The notes under the pieces: generated by a model
Database searches by the model: none
The model's input: only the letters and a program-made list of their open reading frames with translations
Told to the model about the DNA's origin: nothing
Made by a program: the position numbers and the translations under genes
Shown: positions 12,301 to 26,500 of the stretch, piece after piece
Position numbering within the stretch: the stretch's first letter is position 1
How the letters are laid out: each line of letters starts with the position of its first letter
DNA from: Allolobophora icterica
Lineage: Eukaryota; Annelida; Clitellata; Crassiclitellata; Lumbricidae
Direction: 5' to 3'
NCBI GenBank assembly: GCA_963556255.1
Contig: OY744605.1
Location: forward strand, 67,926,110 to 67,990,109
DNA length: 64,000 nt

Positions 12301-15300
12301 AAATGCTTAATTGTTATGCACACAATCACGCGGAATGATTAATTACAGTGGCATAATTATAAATTAAGCAGTGAACGGATGTTCACAAAGGGAGTGAGTT
12401 CCATGTGACGGACCAATGCATTCTACTGTAATTATACGCATGTTCATACTGCTGATGCAGTTTCCTTGAGACTGGTAAAACGGGAATGACAGTCTGAGCA
12501 ATTCAAGGAACAGCCATAAAAGCAGTCTTGTTGTCAAGACCTTAAACCTCAAGACCAAGACCTTGAACCTCAAGACCAAGACCTTGAACCTCAAGACCAT
12601 GACCAAGACCAAGACTTTGAACCTCAAGACCAAGACCAAGACTTTTGGTCTCAAGACCAAGACCAAGACTTTTAAAAACGAACTCGAGTGCACTCGAGAC
12701 CAAGACCTTGGTCTCGAGGACAACAAGACTGCATAAAAGACTGCAGGTAACTGTTCATGCTTAATAATTAATTACTTATGGCGGTACATAAATCACGAAA
12801 TTTATTTATACACTCAAACGTCAAACTTTAGTCAACTAAATAAAAAGTTACATGATTTATGAGATAAGAGGATATCTTAAGTACGGATAACCGAAAATCG
12901 CCTTGGACATTCGCCTCATCTGAATAACTCGTTTTTCGGGCACTATTCGGAACTGAGTCATAAAAGGTGAAGAGAAAGTAGAGAGAAGATTTGGTAAACG
13001 GTGTGAATGACTAAAAAGGTCTTCAACCGTTTTCTAGTCACTGCATTACGCCCACACCACAGTAAATCTGTCTCTGTCATGTTCTGGATCCTTCAGCGGT
13101 ATGCAATACTTAAACCGTTCCGGCCACAGATATCGGCTGTCGGATAGTAAGACCTTCACCCACTTGGAGTGCCAGTTATTTCTGCGTCAACAGAGCCGCA
13201 AATAGCTTTGGCTGTTAACCAAAAGGGCGAGAACAACGAGAATCAATCGTGTCAAAGTTACTTCAAGAAGGTATTTCATAATCCGGCTAAATACTTGGAC
13301 GCCACCAACCTCGGCTTGCCAATGTGGTGCAAAACATTTTGTGGGCAAAACTTATTTCCAGCCACGACCAGTGAGTGAACAGATTTCACTACCCAGGCGC
13401 AAATTTTGTTCCGGGGAAAATTGTTCTCGATGGAAAGAGCATATTCTCATTTGACGTGCCAATAAGTAAGTAAGCAGACTTTATTCACATTATTATAACA
13501 TTATTATAACATTTTTAGTGCGTGTAAAGTCACACAGTCAGAGGCGTGGTTAGTCAGTCGTTCAGTCACCAGGTGAAGTGCAGTTAGACGTCCAGACCTT
13601 TGAAGGTCAATGAGAAATAGTGAGAAATCTGATGTGTTCACATGCATTATGAGGTAAAGAATGATCAGATACAGCAAAAACAGATTAAAATACAAGCAAA
13701 TATGAACACGGGCATTTCACAAATAAATGTAATTAAAATGAATTTTTCACAAAACTATTTTTTAATATGTAAGATGTCGCATTTCAGACATAATGTGACG
13801 TCATATACACGTTAACATCACACCGTTTCAAACATTTTACACCAGCATTCACGAATAAAAACTTTAATATTTTAGATGTCGCATTTAGGACATAATGCCA
13901 CGTCATTTCACGTTAACCAATCACACGGTTAGTCATTTGCTGTTTAACGACGCTGTGCCATAAAAAAGATATTTAGCGTCGCCCTCCTCCTTTCTCCAGG
14001 CTTGGGACTGGCACTGTCAGTCCCACTGTACGAAGAGTGGCGGAGTTTAATCACACGGTGTTTCGAAATCTTTGTACCGGAACGTATTTGCGCCTGAACA
14101 CATTTTGCACCATACCGTTCGGCTACCGTAAACACACAGCATTCCCTGGCGCATTCCGCAAATATCCCTGAGAACACTCGAGAAACACGCAATCCGACTT
14201 ATCTCAGTCATACACAGAACATCTCAGTATGCACAGGTGCAATGTGCCGTGCGCTCTCTGCTATAGTTAATGATCAAAACGATATCCCTATACTTCGGTT
14301 CAAAGGTCCATTGCTGTCTGCCGTGTAAAACCCAAGTATGACGTAGGTTCCAAAACGCAGTTGCCTGTGTCGAAACTCAACACAGAGGCGCAATTTCAAA
14401 CTCTGCTTCAAGGTTTTGATACTAAAAACAGAATTTCAGCTAATAAATCTAAGGAATTAAACTAAATCTAATCTAAGAACTTTTATAGCACCATTATTTA
14501 CTCATACAAAATGCCTATAGGTTTGCCTTTGCCTATGGAGATGGAGGACGCTATGAAGATGGAATCAACGGTATATCATAACTCCCATAAGGCGATTTGT
14601 TAAACCCCTCTAAGGGCTAAGGCCCTCTAACACAGTGGTTCTCAACCTGTGGTCCGCGGACCACTGGTGGTCCGCGGCCATCTGCCTGGTGGTCTGCGAG
14701 CAAGTTCTACAATTTAGATTTTTTACAATTAAAAGCATGCAAACAGAAATTTTTTTTCAATTTTTAAAATTTCTGTTTCATTTCAATCACAAGAATCGGC
14801 TAGATGGCAGCATGAAACTAATAATGCGAGGATTTATGGCAAAATTTTTTTTATTAATATGCTTTTGGCACAAATTTTAGGGGTGGTCCGCGACCGAGAC
14901 ACAAAATTTAGAAGTGGTCCTCAAGTCTAAAAAGGTTGAGAACTGCTGCTCTAACACATCATTCCTTAGACACACCGTCCTGCGATGGAGAATCATTCGG
15001 CTAATGCACGCACACAACAAATAAAGCAAACCTTAAGCCTCCATTTCCCATATTGGCACATAACGAATGGTATTCGAATAGCAGTCAGAGAGGCGAAAGG
15101 CCAGCGAGTTAGCTGCAGTGCCCCCTCCCCCATTTGCAACAAAGTTCAAGATTATTAAAACACCACCAACAAGACAACTATGTTTAGAAACACTGTACTC
15201 GGACAGTTGATTACTTACCTTACCAATTTTATAAATATACCAAACCCTTTCCTCTATCATTCCAACAACCTTACCTCAGAGCATAGACCCTTTCCTCTAT

Positions 15301-18300
15301 CATTCCAACAACCTTAAATCAGAGCATAGACTACCGTACCATACCATTCAACACGCTGCAATCAATACTGGATAAGAAAAAAACAAGAGGGAAGGGCTCA
15401 AGTAAAGTAGAAATTTCGAACACCTTTACGCCTAGCATGGAGACTCTGGAGTTGAACCCCGACTGAGTCCAGGAAGCGAACCACTTGACTATCCGCACCG
15501 TAAACTGAACAATGCCATTTCCAGAGCCAGCCATAGACCAGGCGTTTGCGGACCAGCAGAAACCTCATGAGGTCATATGCATAAACGAGCGTTTGATTGC
15601 ATACACGATTTCTCTCTATATAGTAAGACGCTGCACATTATCAGACGACGACGTTACATCATAATAGGAAAGCAGAACCCAGCTTAGATTAGATTAGATA
15701 CAACCAGATCTACTCGCGCCTCTGACCTTTTCTAGCATTCCTCCTCCCCTATTCCTTTCCCTTCCCTCCCATGTCGTTCGGGATACATGGCGGGGCGTAG
15801 CCTCTCCCGACCAGATGCCAACATCCCCCTATCAAAACTGGGTGCCCCCTTTCAGTCCACCGATGACTCAAAAGGCCCAGAGGGCGACCAGAGTCCTCTA
15901 AGAACCGCCAAAATGAAATCCTCATCATCCAATGGCCTAATTAGGAATTCAAACGTGGCGGTATACAGTCCCACTGAAGCAGCGTCCTTAAAACCCTTTT
16001 GTCCCTTACTAGAGGAAAGTATCAAATGGCTTTGCCAGGATTAAACGTGCCACTTACTAATCGTTCTCAACAGGTTTTCTCTTCCCTTCCCTACTCTTCC
16101 CTTTCCTTCCCTGGTCTTCCCTTCCATTCTCTTCCCGTGTTTCCCTTCCCTTCCCTGGTCTTCCCTTCCATTTTCTTCCCATGTCTCCCCTACCATACCC
16201 TGGTCTTCCCTTCCATTTTCTTCTCATGTCTTCCTTCCCTTCCCTGGTCTTCCTTTCCATTCCCTTCCCTGGTCTTCCCTTACTTTCCCTTCCTTGGTCT
16301 CCCATTACCTGGCCTTCCTTGGTCTCCCCTTACCTTCCCTTCCTTTGTCTACCCTTCCATTCCTTGATCTTCACTTCCTTTTTCTTCCCTTCCCATCGTA
16401 GGTCCTAATTAGGAAATCAAGCGAGTATAACCCCGCCGAGTTAAGCAGCCACCTTAAAACCTCTTGTGACCCCTTACAAGCCGCCGATTACGAACGGCAG
16501 CGGAAGAGAAAGTATACAATGGGTCTTCGGCCGACATGAATCAAGTGATCACCGAAGTAACCGGAGCGTGATTTACGACGCCATTCGATCCGTTATAGGT
16601 CTCACTTGACTCGTCAAATGCACGGAAGCCTCCTCACGTATACGAAACCCTATGCTTGCCAACCCATCAAACACCGCATCGTAACACAGTTGTGTTATGA
16701 CGACTTTATATGATAATGCGGTTTTATTACAGCAATACTGCAGTCGAAAACATGATTTTAGTGTTCATTAATGTGCAGTAATAAAACTAAAATGTATACA
16801 TGTATACATGCAAATACCACCATCCACATATTATATGTATGCATATATATATATATATTTAATGTACGCATATATGTATACTTTCCATACACTACATCAT
16901 TGTTTCTCCCTAGCTTAACTGATACTGAAAGTCCCAAAAAATGATTCAAAGTCAGTTTTGTTGAACATTTGGAGTAAGCTGACAACTGATGGAAAAGATT
17001 GCATCGCAGTTGTCAAGTTTTATCTCTTTACAAATAACAATTGAGTTACAGTTTTCAACTGTTGCCCCTTCTACCTGCCAAATATACCGGATTCAGGACT
17101 TAATCTGACCATACCCTCCCCCATCTGAGTAATTGGGAAAGTCAAACTGGTTATGGTTGCCAACTGAACTCACAAAGTAAAATTACGGTTGTGCAAAAAA
17201 CAAGCAGATATAAAAGGGCCATAAAAAACTAGACAGCAAAAAAACATAAAATCAATCGCGAAATTAACCCCGTTTTAAACTTCTGGTTATGCCTCTGTCA
17301 TCATCGACGCCCACGAGCCGCGCTGTGTCAGAAGTCGTGGCGTAATAATGAGGCGCGTTAGACTCAGGGAGGGTTCCGTTGTAGTCGTGATTCACTCTCC
17401 GCTGTCGGTCGTTCGAGCGACGCCGCGATTACCGAGAAACCACTTTGCACACGCCAGACGCGTCTCATTGTCAGCGAGCCACCGCCTCCAACATCTCTTC
17501 CTCCTCCTCTTCTCTTCTTCGAAAGTGTTCTGAATAACCACTTATGGAATATCAGCGACTTCGCAGTAGGCCTACTTACCAACCGTGGTTACTATCAAAG
17601 GCGTCGCACGTGGTGGTTGTGGGTGGGGGAGATGGTGGTGACACCAGACAGAATTCCCACTACATTGTCGGAATTCTATCAGGCGTCACGTGAAGCGACC
17701 GTTGAACAACGCCTTGTGCTATTTATATTTTACAAGTCATTATTGTAGATTAGAGTAAGGGCGTTCTAACATAACATTCATCAATGCACGATACCTGTAT
17801 ACACAGGTGGATCCTGAAGGCCAAGCCATCCATACCCCACCATCTGATATTGGGTACCAGGATCATATCAACGAGAAGTTTTCCAAACCGGTCACGGGCG
17901 AAGGTTGCCTACTACCAGAAATAGTTCCAGAACTGCCCCCAGCGGAGCTTCGGCAAACGAGAACAGTTCCAAGAGTTGGCTAAAAGGACTCGCACATCCT
18001 GAGGAAGGCCCTACCAGGTAGATGGCCCAACGACTGAAAAGGCACATAGTCGCGTTTATGCAGTGATGGGCACTAAACTATTTTTATTTAGTTAAACTAA
18101 AACTATTTTCCAACTAAACAAAAATAGTTTAACTAAAGTTGGCAACTGATTTTGGAAATTAGTTAACTAAACTAAAAAAAAGTAGTTAAACTTTTCCAAC
18201 TCTTTTCCAACTTTTTCCAACAAACATTTTCACAATAACAGAGGTTAAGTGAACTGTAATAATGCAGAGCATCAATGACAATTTCACCTTCAAACATGCA

Positions 18301-20550
18301 ATGTGTACTGTTCTAGCATACAGTTACAGACGTACTGTAAGTAGTGTATGAATTTTAAAACACAGGCTGTTAATGCTAAAACCATGCAGTGTTAATCAAT
18401 AAGTTTTGCGTTGAGTTGTTCAATGTTCATTGCTGAAAATAGTTGCGTATTGCTGATTTTTTTAAGTTAAACTTTTTAGTTAGCAACTAAAATTTTTTAG
18501 TTAAACTATTGTTTTAACTAAACTATTTATTTTTAGTTAAACTTCATGCTTAACTAAAAAAAATTAGTTAAACTAAAAGTTAGCAACTTTTTAGTTAACT
18601 ATTGCCCATCACTGCGTTTATGTCGATTCGAGCGCGCAAGAAGAATATCAAGTTGAGTTCGTGTCAAGGAGCAAACATTTCTGCGCTCACCCAGACGTGA
18701 AACAGGACAAGAAACTCCGACAAAGTTGCAACTACAGCATCTCCAGACGCACTTCAAAATCTGAAATTCGATACGCTATCGTTTCCGCCGTTTAAAACTG
18801 AGCTAGTTAGTTCCAGCCTTCAGAGACATCTTGTGGCTGCTATAGGGTCTTAAACGTCGCCCTGCTCCTTTCTCGGGGCTTTGGACTGGCACTACCTGGC
18901 ACTTGCAGCACTACGGACAGTGGTGCAGTTCATTCAAAACTGACCACAGCAAGTTGACCACAAGCTCACAGTTAATGACCAATTATTCCGTCACTATAGG
19001 ACTAAAATATAAACCCTGCTGTATACATACCATTACCAGATTTCTAACGTGTGCGTGATAATCATAAAATAAGCATTTATTATTTTAAAGTAACGTGTAC
19101 CGTACATGTACATATAATTTGATGCAGATCCGCCCGCTTCAGAAGCTCCTCTCTGTAGGGGTTGGTTCAGAATTTGAAATTGCGACCAAGCTAAACTCTT
19201 GTCATGCGGGCTAATAATTTGTGACAGCCTGAGAAGACCTCTAATCCCATATATAAATCGAACGGAGTCTAACATCCTCTATTATAATCCCATATACAGT
19301 CAAAGTCCGTCGTCAAGTATAGAGGCAGGAAAACACTCATACTGAAGTGTTCAAGCTCGGGCTCAAAGCGCATCCGTTCCGATTAGCTACGGGACTGGTC
19401 GACTGAATGAGCTGATGGTCACCGTAAACATGTAAGAGGCACACTTGAAATGTGGCGTTGTATGGACTTACCATCAAGGCGCCTCTGCTTAATAATATGT
19501 CACAAATTCATTCATTCATTCATTCATTCATTTGGACATTTACATAGAGCCTCTTCAAGAGGGCTACACAGAGGCTACTCCGCGCCTCAGATTCGCATTT
19601 CTGTGTGACTTTGCGCGAGTTAAAAATGTTTGTAATAATAATAATAAATGTAAATGTAAATCTCCGAAATTTCTCAGCGCCATACAAAGTCACCTCAGGG
19701 AGACCAGTTTATTCCTCGGTGCCATATCAAATCAAGTCCGCAATAGCCAGGCTGCCTTGTCCGCTATATATACACATATATAATTTATAGTCATGTATAC
19801 ATGCACATATGTGTACATATACATGTGTGCCAATGAGTGTATGCATTTATGCATTTGTGTATGTACTATGTATGCTATGTATATATAATCGACCTTGGCT
19901 GGATTCATTTGAATTCCTGACATGGAGTGGAAAGCTGCACAATGGGAAAGGAGGAAGCTACTTAAATATTGACTGATGGCGATTAGGTCGTATATGGGTT
20001 GATGCCGCAGTACGGTTGATCAGGCGGCTGGAACATCCCTGGAGCCATTATTATTGAAGCACTTTTCACACATGGGCAAAAGAGTCTTAGCGGTGCGATA
20101 GTCCATATAGTGGCTAGCGTGCTGTACTGTCAAACAAGACCTGTACTGGCAAAGCAGAAGTCAGAGTCCAAACTCCTTCCAAAACAGAAAGAGGTTCCAA
20201 AATTTCTGTTATATAATGAGTGCACCAACCGTGTCCACTGTCGTTGGGGGGGGGGAGAGGTCAGTCGGTGACAGAGAGAGAACCGGCCATCCAGTCTCAT
20301 GTGCCACAGCTAAGAAAAATGAAGTTTTTAACATGTACTTCATACAAAAAGCTGCCTCTCCGAACGGCTTCATCATCTTTGTCATCACCTTCATCATTTT
20401 CTCCTCCCCTTCTTTAACGGTGTCGTTCAGTGGACTGATGGTTTTGGTCTCCCTCCTCAGCCAACATCTGGCTCCTTATCGGAAGATGGATTTTACGATA
20501 CTGAATTCCTTTGACTTTTTATGTTACAGAAAAGAAGCCAACATTGACAC

Positions 20551-20593
<43 letters not shown>

Positions 20594-23500
20594 TACAGAC
20601 AGACAGACAGACAGACACACAGACAGACACACAGACAGACAGACACACACACAGACAGACAGACACAGACACACAGATAGAGTCAGACAGACAGACAGAC
20701 AGACAGTCAGACGCAGCACAAGAGCGGAACAGTACACAATCTGAATGAATTACTCAAGAACGACATCCATGACTAAAAATAAACCACAGGGTGTAACCAC
20801 ACAAAGTTAATTCAGCAGAGCTCTGCAAAGGAAAAAAGTAGTTCAACCTTTTTGCCCGTAGACTAACTGCATGAAATAAATTCCTTTAAAGTGCGGTTCT
20901 TTTGACAGGTTCTTAAAAGGTGCTACATAAATACACACACACACACACATACACACACACACATAAATACATATACATAGAGTCTTGCTTCATACATGTA
21001 TGCAAACATACACACACGCCCACAAACACATGCATACAATTGTCAGGATGCATATTTTAATGGCACAAAATCCGGAATTCAGATCAATCTGACACAATTA
21101 TTCAAGCCACGGATCATCCTCATCATTACACCGTCTGACCCACTTACAAACAACCTCATCATCTACACATCATCGGGGACAAAGGCAGCATCCTGCACCG
21201 GAAGTCCAATGCCAGTTCAAAGGTAAGCCGACCCACGTCAATTCAAAGGCAGACCAACAGACGACCATTAATGCCCCCCACATCCATTTCCATTTTCTCC
21301 TCATAATTAGCAGAAAACAAAAAAGCCTGCAATCATCTCATGCAAGGGTGGTTCCAGACAGTCACTCCTACCACGGCACAAATCAGATTACCTGGTTGGT
21401 ATGGCACAAGTGGTCCCATGGATCCGCCCTTGCACACCTAGTCTTTTCTTCTTCTTCTTCACCAGCTGACACCATCCCTCCCCAATGGGAATTTTCTCTG
21501 TTCTTATCCAAAACCCTGAAATTCATCATTGTTGGACCTAAAGCATCAGGCCCACACTGAGCAACTGGTGGCAACTGTTTCCAGCTATGGGCCCAATGAA
21601 CCTTATCTGTTCTAAACCTTAGCTTAACTTGCCTTAACTTACTGAATGTGCTTTAACTCACATCTTAGGCTCTTACCTTATTGAAACTTATCATAACTTA
21701 CCTTACCATAACTTACCCTATTTTTTAGCAGTCCCTTAAGCTAGCCCTAAGGCAGCCATGAGTATGAAGTATTAGCGACTTCATTTTCTTATCCTCGGCA
21801 TATGAGGGCGGGTGGCCAGTCCTCTCCCTCACCTACTCATCTTCCCACCGACAGTGTACGGTCAGTGTACTCATCATAGCTGAGTTGGCTAGGGGGTGCA
21901 GATGGGGCAGAAATCTCGAACCAAATTTCTGCCCTGGTGGGCATTTGAACCCCCAACCTCTCGATTGACATTCCAGCACGCTAACCGTATACACTCTCGA
22001 GCACCCCCTATACTGTCTCTTAATAGACCGTATCCTGTTTATGGATGCGCCATGATGTCACATACTTCTAATAATAAATTGTGTCCCTCCTTCTAATCTA
22101 GAACAGATCTTGACGTCTGTACGTAGGTTATGCTCTATAAGTAGGTTATGCTTTACAGAAGTCTAAAAATAGGTTACAGTTGATGATGCCATCCTTAGGC
22201 AGCACGTGACCAGAAGCACAGCTGACCATGCAACAGTTGACTCATCCACCTATGACGTGATGAGTCATGACAATCGACTGATCAGTCTGACGACAAGCTC
22301 CTAGTGACGTCGACTACTTCGATCGACTACTTCCAAATTTCAGTATTGGATAAAATTCCAGTTGGATAAACCCAACTGCGTAGGAATCATCCTCCGTCAG
22401 GTCAGCCACGTATGGAAAGAATCTCTGGTTACTGTCATGTTTGTGCTTGAGCCGAAAGATCCTGTAACCTCGGGACCATGCTTCTGCAGACTATTGTTGA
22501 AAGAAGCATGTAATTGCATTTGTAATAGAACTCCTGTAATGGCTCTTCATATACGAGCTATACATTTGATAAATACACCAACTGAGTGATTTACCTCAAT
22601 CCAGAAAACAATTGTCTTACAGAACAATTATCTTACAGGTACCTTAGTAAAATACCTAACATAATGACTACAGAACACAAACATTACAAACATTGTGGGG
22701 CGTGGTGGCTCAGTTGTAAGTTCGGCGCCTTGTGACCGGAGGGTTGCAGGTTCGAATCCCACTCTAGCCGCTGCGTACGGACCTTGGGCAAGTCCTTCAC
22801 TCGCAATTGCTCGTGGCGCTTTGGCGTGAAAATTCCGGCACAGTATCAAATGCTGTAGTCGGGAGCGCCTCTGAGTAGTAGTTGACTTCGAGAGGCGCTA
22901 TAGAAATATTCGGAATAAATAAATTACCAACAGACCTCCTCCACCCCTCCCATGTGCTGAAGAAATTCCTCAGCATAACCAAACCTTGGTTCTTTACCCT
23001 GGAATCTAGGAACTCTAGGACACCTGCAGGGGATCTACTGGGCTCTCTAAATACCCAGCATCAGCATGCACTTGCTGTGAAGTCATTCAGTAACTCACTT
23101 CAGAGTCTAGGCCATCCAGAGCACCCAACCTACTTAAAAACAGCTTGCCTCAGGACATCTGTCATAACAATGGTTTACATTTTATAGTGAAGTTATTTCA
23201 GTATAACAACTTGTACTTAAGAATAATGAATCACGGATTATGCGTCTACACCGCATGCCAACGGCTGTGCAGCCCAGCCAACTCCCAAATTACCCAGCAT
23301 GCAACTGACTCTCCAGCCAATGAAATACACTTTTCACACCTCTCAATAGAGGGACTCCAGAAAACAGACATAATGTTGACTGAGAAGCCTGTCAAGGACT
23401 TCTGACGCCTGGCTATTATTCTAGCATCCCACAATATCCCTCAATCAAAACTAAATCAGACCCCAGAATAACCAGCTATGGAAACTGTTCTGTGCACCAG

Positions 23501-26500
23501 CCTGCATACGGTACCTGGGAATTTCGGTGCAAGAAAGTTGCCAGAGTCTTGAAAAACAGAGCCTGGGAATATTGGACCTTGAAATCTAGGACTTCAGAAA
23601 ACCAGACCTTGTTATTAAGGACCTGGAAATCTCGAACATTAGAAAACAGGACTTGGAATGTACAACCATGGAATCTAGCACCATGGAAAATAATACCTCG
23701 GAAAATGAGGCACGGAAATCTGGGACCTCGAAATCTGGGACCTCAGAAAATCAGACATGGGAATCTACGACCTCGGAATACAGGACCTTTGAAAATAGAA
23801 CCTTGAATAAAAGGCCCTCGGAAACTAGGACCTGAAACTTTGTGATTGGAGAACCTCGGAAATGGCCTGAAAATTTGCGATTCTGGAATTGATTGCATGC
23901 CTTGGAATCTAGGATTTTGGGGGGAAAGGGCATTGGAATTTAGGACCTTGCAATTGAGAACCTTCGAAAATAAGACCCGATAATCTATGGCAAGGGAATC
24001 TAGCACCTCAGTAACAGGACCTGGGAATTTAGGACCCAAGAATCTAGAGCCAGGAAATATAGGAATGGCAACCAGCAATCCCTGTTTCCAATTGCTTTGC
24101 ACAGCCCATCAAGGACTCTATCCACACTGGAGATCCTATCAAGAGAAACTATGTAAACATAAATCATGAAACCTTTGCCTCTTTATACCTGGGATGTATA
24201 CGAGCTCCAGAACAAGGATCAGTTTGCTCCCAAGACTAGATTAGTATCGTTATAGCTCCGCTGATATACGCACACAGCCAGGGCGATTTCACTGGGATAC
24301 AGAGGCTTCATATATACCACAACCGCATAAGACTCCACAGCCGTCTTGCTATAGTCAATGGATGCAAGTTTAACAAGCTGCTGCTAGCAGCAGTTCGCTT
24401 TTATCACTACTTGCACGTGTGCTTACACAATGCACATGCAACAAGTCGTCAAGCATTTAATGTTCTTCCTATACCTTGGCTTTCCTACGACCCCTAGATT
24501 AAAGCGTCATGGTACTGCACCTCACAAGCAAGGGATCCATATTGTATACCCAACACCCCAGAATAACAAGGATGCAACAGGTCAGCGTTAATATCGAAGA
24601 GTTCATCTCTAGGTTTCTTGACTAACAGTGAAAAGAACAGCAGTCTATTAAGGTAACTCTGAGAGCCAGCCATTGTTATTTAAGCAGCGCTGATACTGAA
24701 TTTTTTTTAATTTATCGATTAATCTCCTAAATTTAACTTTGATTAATCGATTAAATTCGATTAATTTGGTACCTGTTACGTAAAGTGCGAAAAACTGTTT
24801 AAAATTAGTCACTGAGTCAGTTACTATGTCAACAATGTGCCTGAACCATGGTAAGCGAACTGTTTATTACAATGAAGACAGTTAATTTTGTTGCCATCTT
24901 CAACTTTTCCATCGGCATTTACTATAATGCAAAATGATCGCTTAATTTTCCACTCAAAAGTTTCACATTATCATTTATTTATTTATTTATTCCAGATATT
25001 TCTATAGCGCCTCTCGAAGTCAACTACTACTCAGAGGCGCTCCCGACTACAGCATTTGATACCGGAATTTTCATGCCATAGCGCCACGAGCAATTGCGAG
25101 TGAAGGACTTGCCCAAGGTCCGTACGCAGTGGCTAGAGTGGGATTCGAACCTGCAACCCTCCGGCCACCACACCCCATTGTTCGCCATATTGTTTACTCT
25201 GGAAATGGGCCGCTCGACATCGTGAAATAAGTAAGAAAATTAATCGAACAAGCTGAAATTAATCCATTAAAATTGTTAACGATTAAGCGATTAATTAATC
25301 GTTAAAATCCGCAACCCTAGAATAAAGTGTCAGTAACTTCATTTTTCTTAGCCTCAGCCTACAAGGGTGGGTGGCCAATTTTCTCCCAAGCTGCCTGTTC
25401 TTCCTATGGACAATGCACAGTCAGTGTATTCAATTAATACTGGGGTTCACAATTTATGTATAAGAACACTTCATATAGCGCATTTTAAGTACCTCACAAA
25501 AGTGCTGAAGTACCTCAGAAAAGAAGTGGCAACTGGAGCAGCAACCTTCCAATATATATCTGTCCTTGTGGGATATTGACCTCCACCTCTAAGTTGACCC
25601 TTGACAGTCCAGCACTCTAACCACTAGCCAATCTCGTACCCAACGAACTGACATCTAGTAGGCCTACCCCGGAGTGCCCAGCATGCAACGGGGCGTTGGT
25701 AACATCATATCTAGGCACGGACGACAACGAGAATGGCCAGCAACCATCACAGCCATTACTACCAGGCCTCGGTTATTATTGCCTGGAGATCTAGGACCAC
25801 CTCAGCGCAATATCTGTCAACCAGAACACACACGCCACACAGGCGAGTGCGCACAGAACTATCCCCTCGAGCACTCAGAGGGTAGTCTACGTTAAAATAT
25901 AAAACAAAAGACTGGTCGTAACCGATTCTGACCAACGAATATGACAAAAGGATCATGACATTCTCCGCATAACTTCATCAAACCTGGATTTATATCCTGC
26001 ATATTATGTATAGCGGCGCCACGTTATGCTTGTCCAGGGGTCAGGTTCTTCCTCTGCGGCGGCCAAATCTTATAATAGGCAATGCTAATGTGCCGGGTTC
26101 GAGTTTCAACTTTCAATGGTTCGACAAGCCAGTTGACAAATCCAATTTCAAACGTCTAATTAGCGTTGTCAACGCAATAGTCGATGATCGAAACTCGATA
26201 CTCGAGGTCTTCAACTCAGTGTCCAAGTTCTCGACCTCACCTCAACTTTTTCACCTTGGACGGTTTACCTTGTATTCAAGTTTTTCACCTTGATAGTTCA
26301 GTTTTTCAACATGATACTTGATAGTTTCAACTCAACATACAGAATGTAACAAAACCCAAAGAAGCCTAAATTCAAACACTTAATACAGCATTATAGCATT
26401 TAATAAGGGGTACTTAAAATGCGCTAAGCTAACTTTCTTGATATATGCATACATATATACATACATATATACAATATATACAAATATATATACAAGTAAA

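Noticed and set aside
16057..16408. Pro/Phe- and Arg/Gly-rich ORFs
   Set aside because: Translations of a polypyrimidine minisatellite.
22694..22770. tRNA gene candidate
   Set aside because: The tRNA-like head is followed by the same body and tail in three dispersed copies, so it is a SINE.
25759..25956. Minus ORF with VVLDLQ after an AG, considered as a DUF4062 exon
   Set aside because: No RWG motif, and a stop follows without a usable donor.
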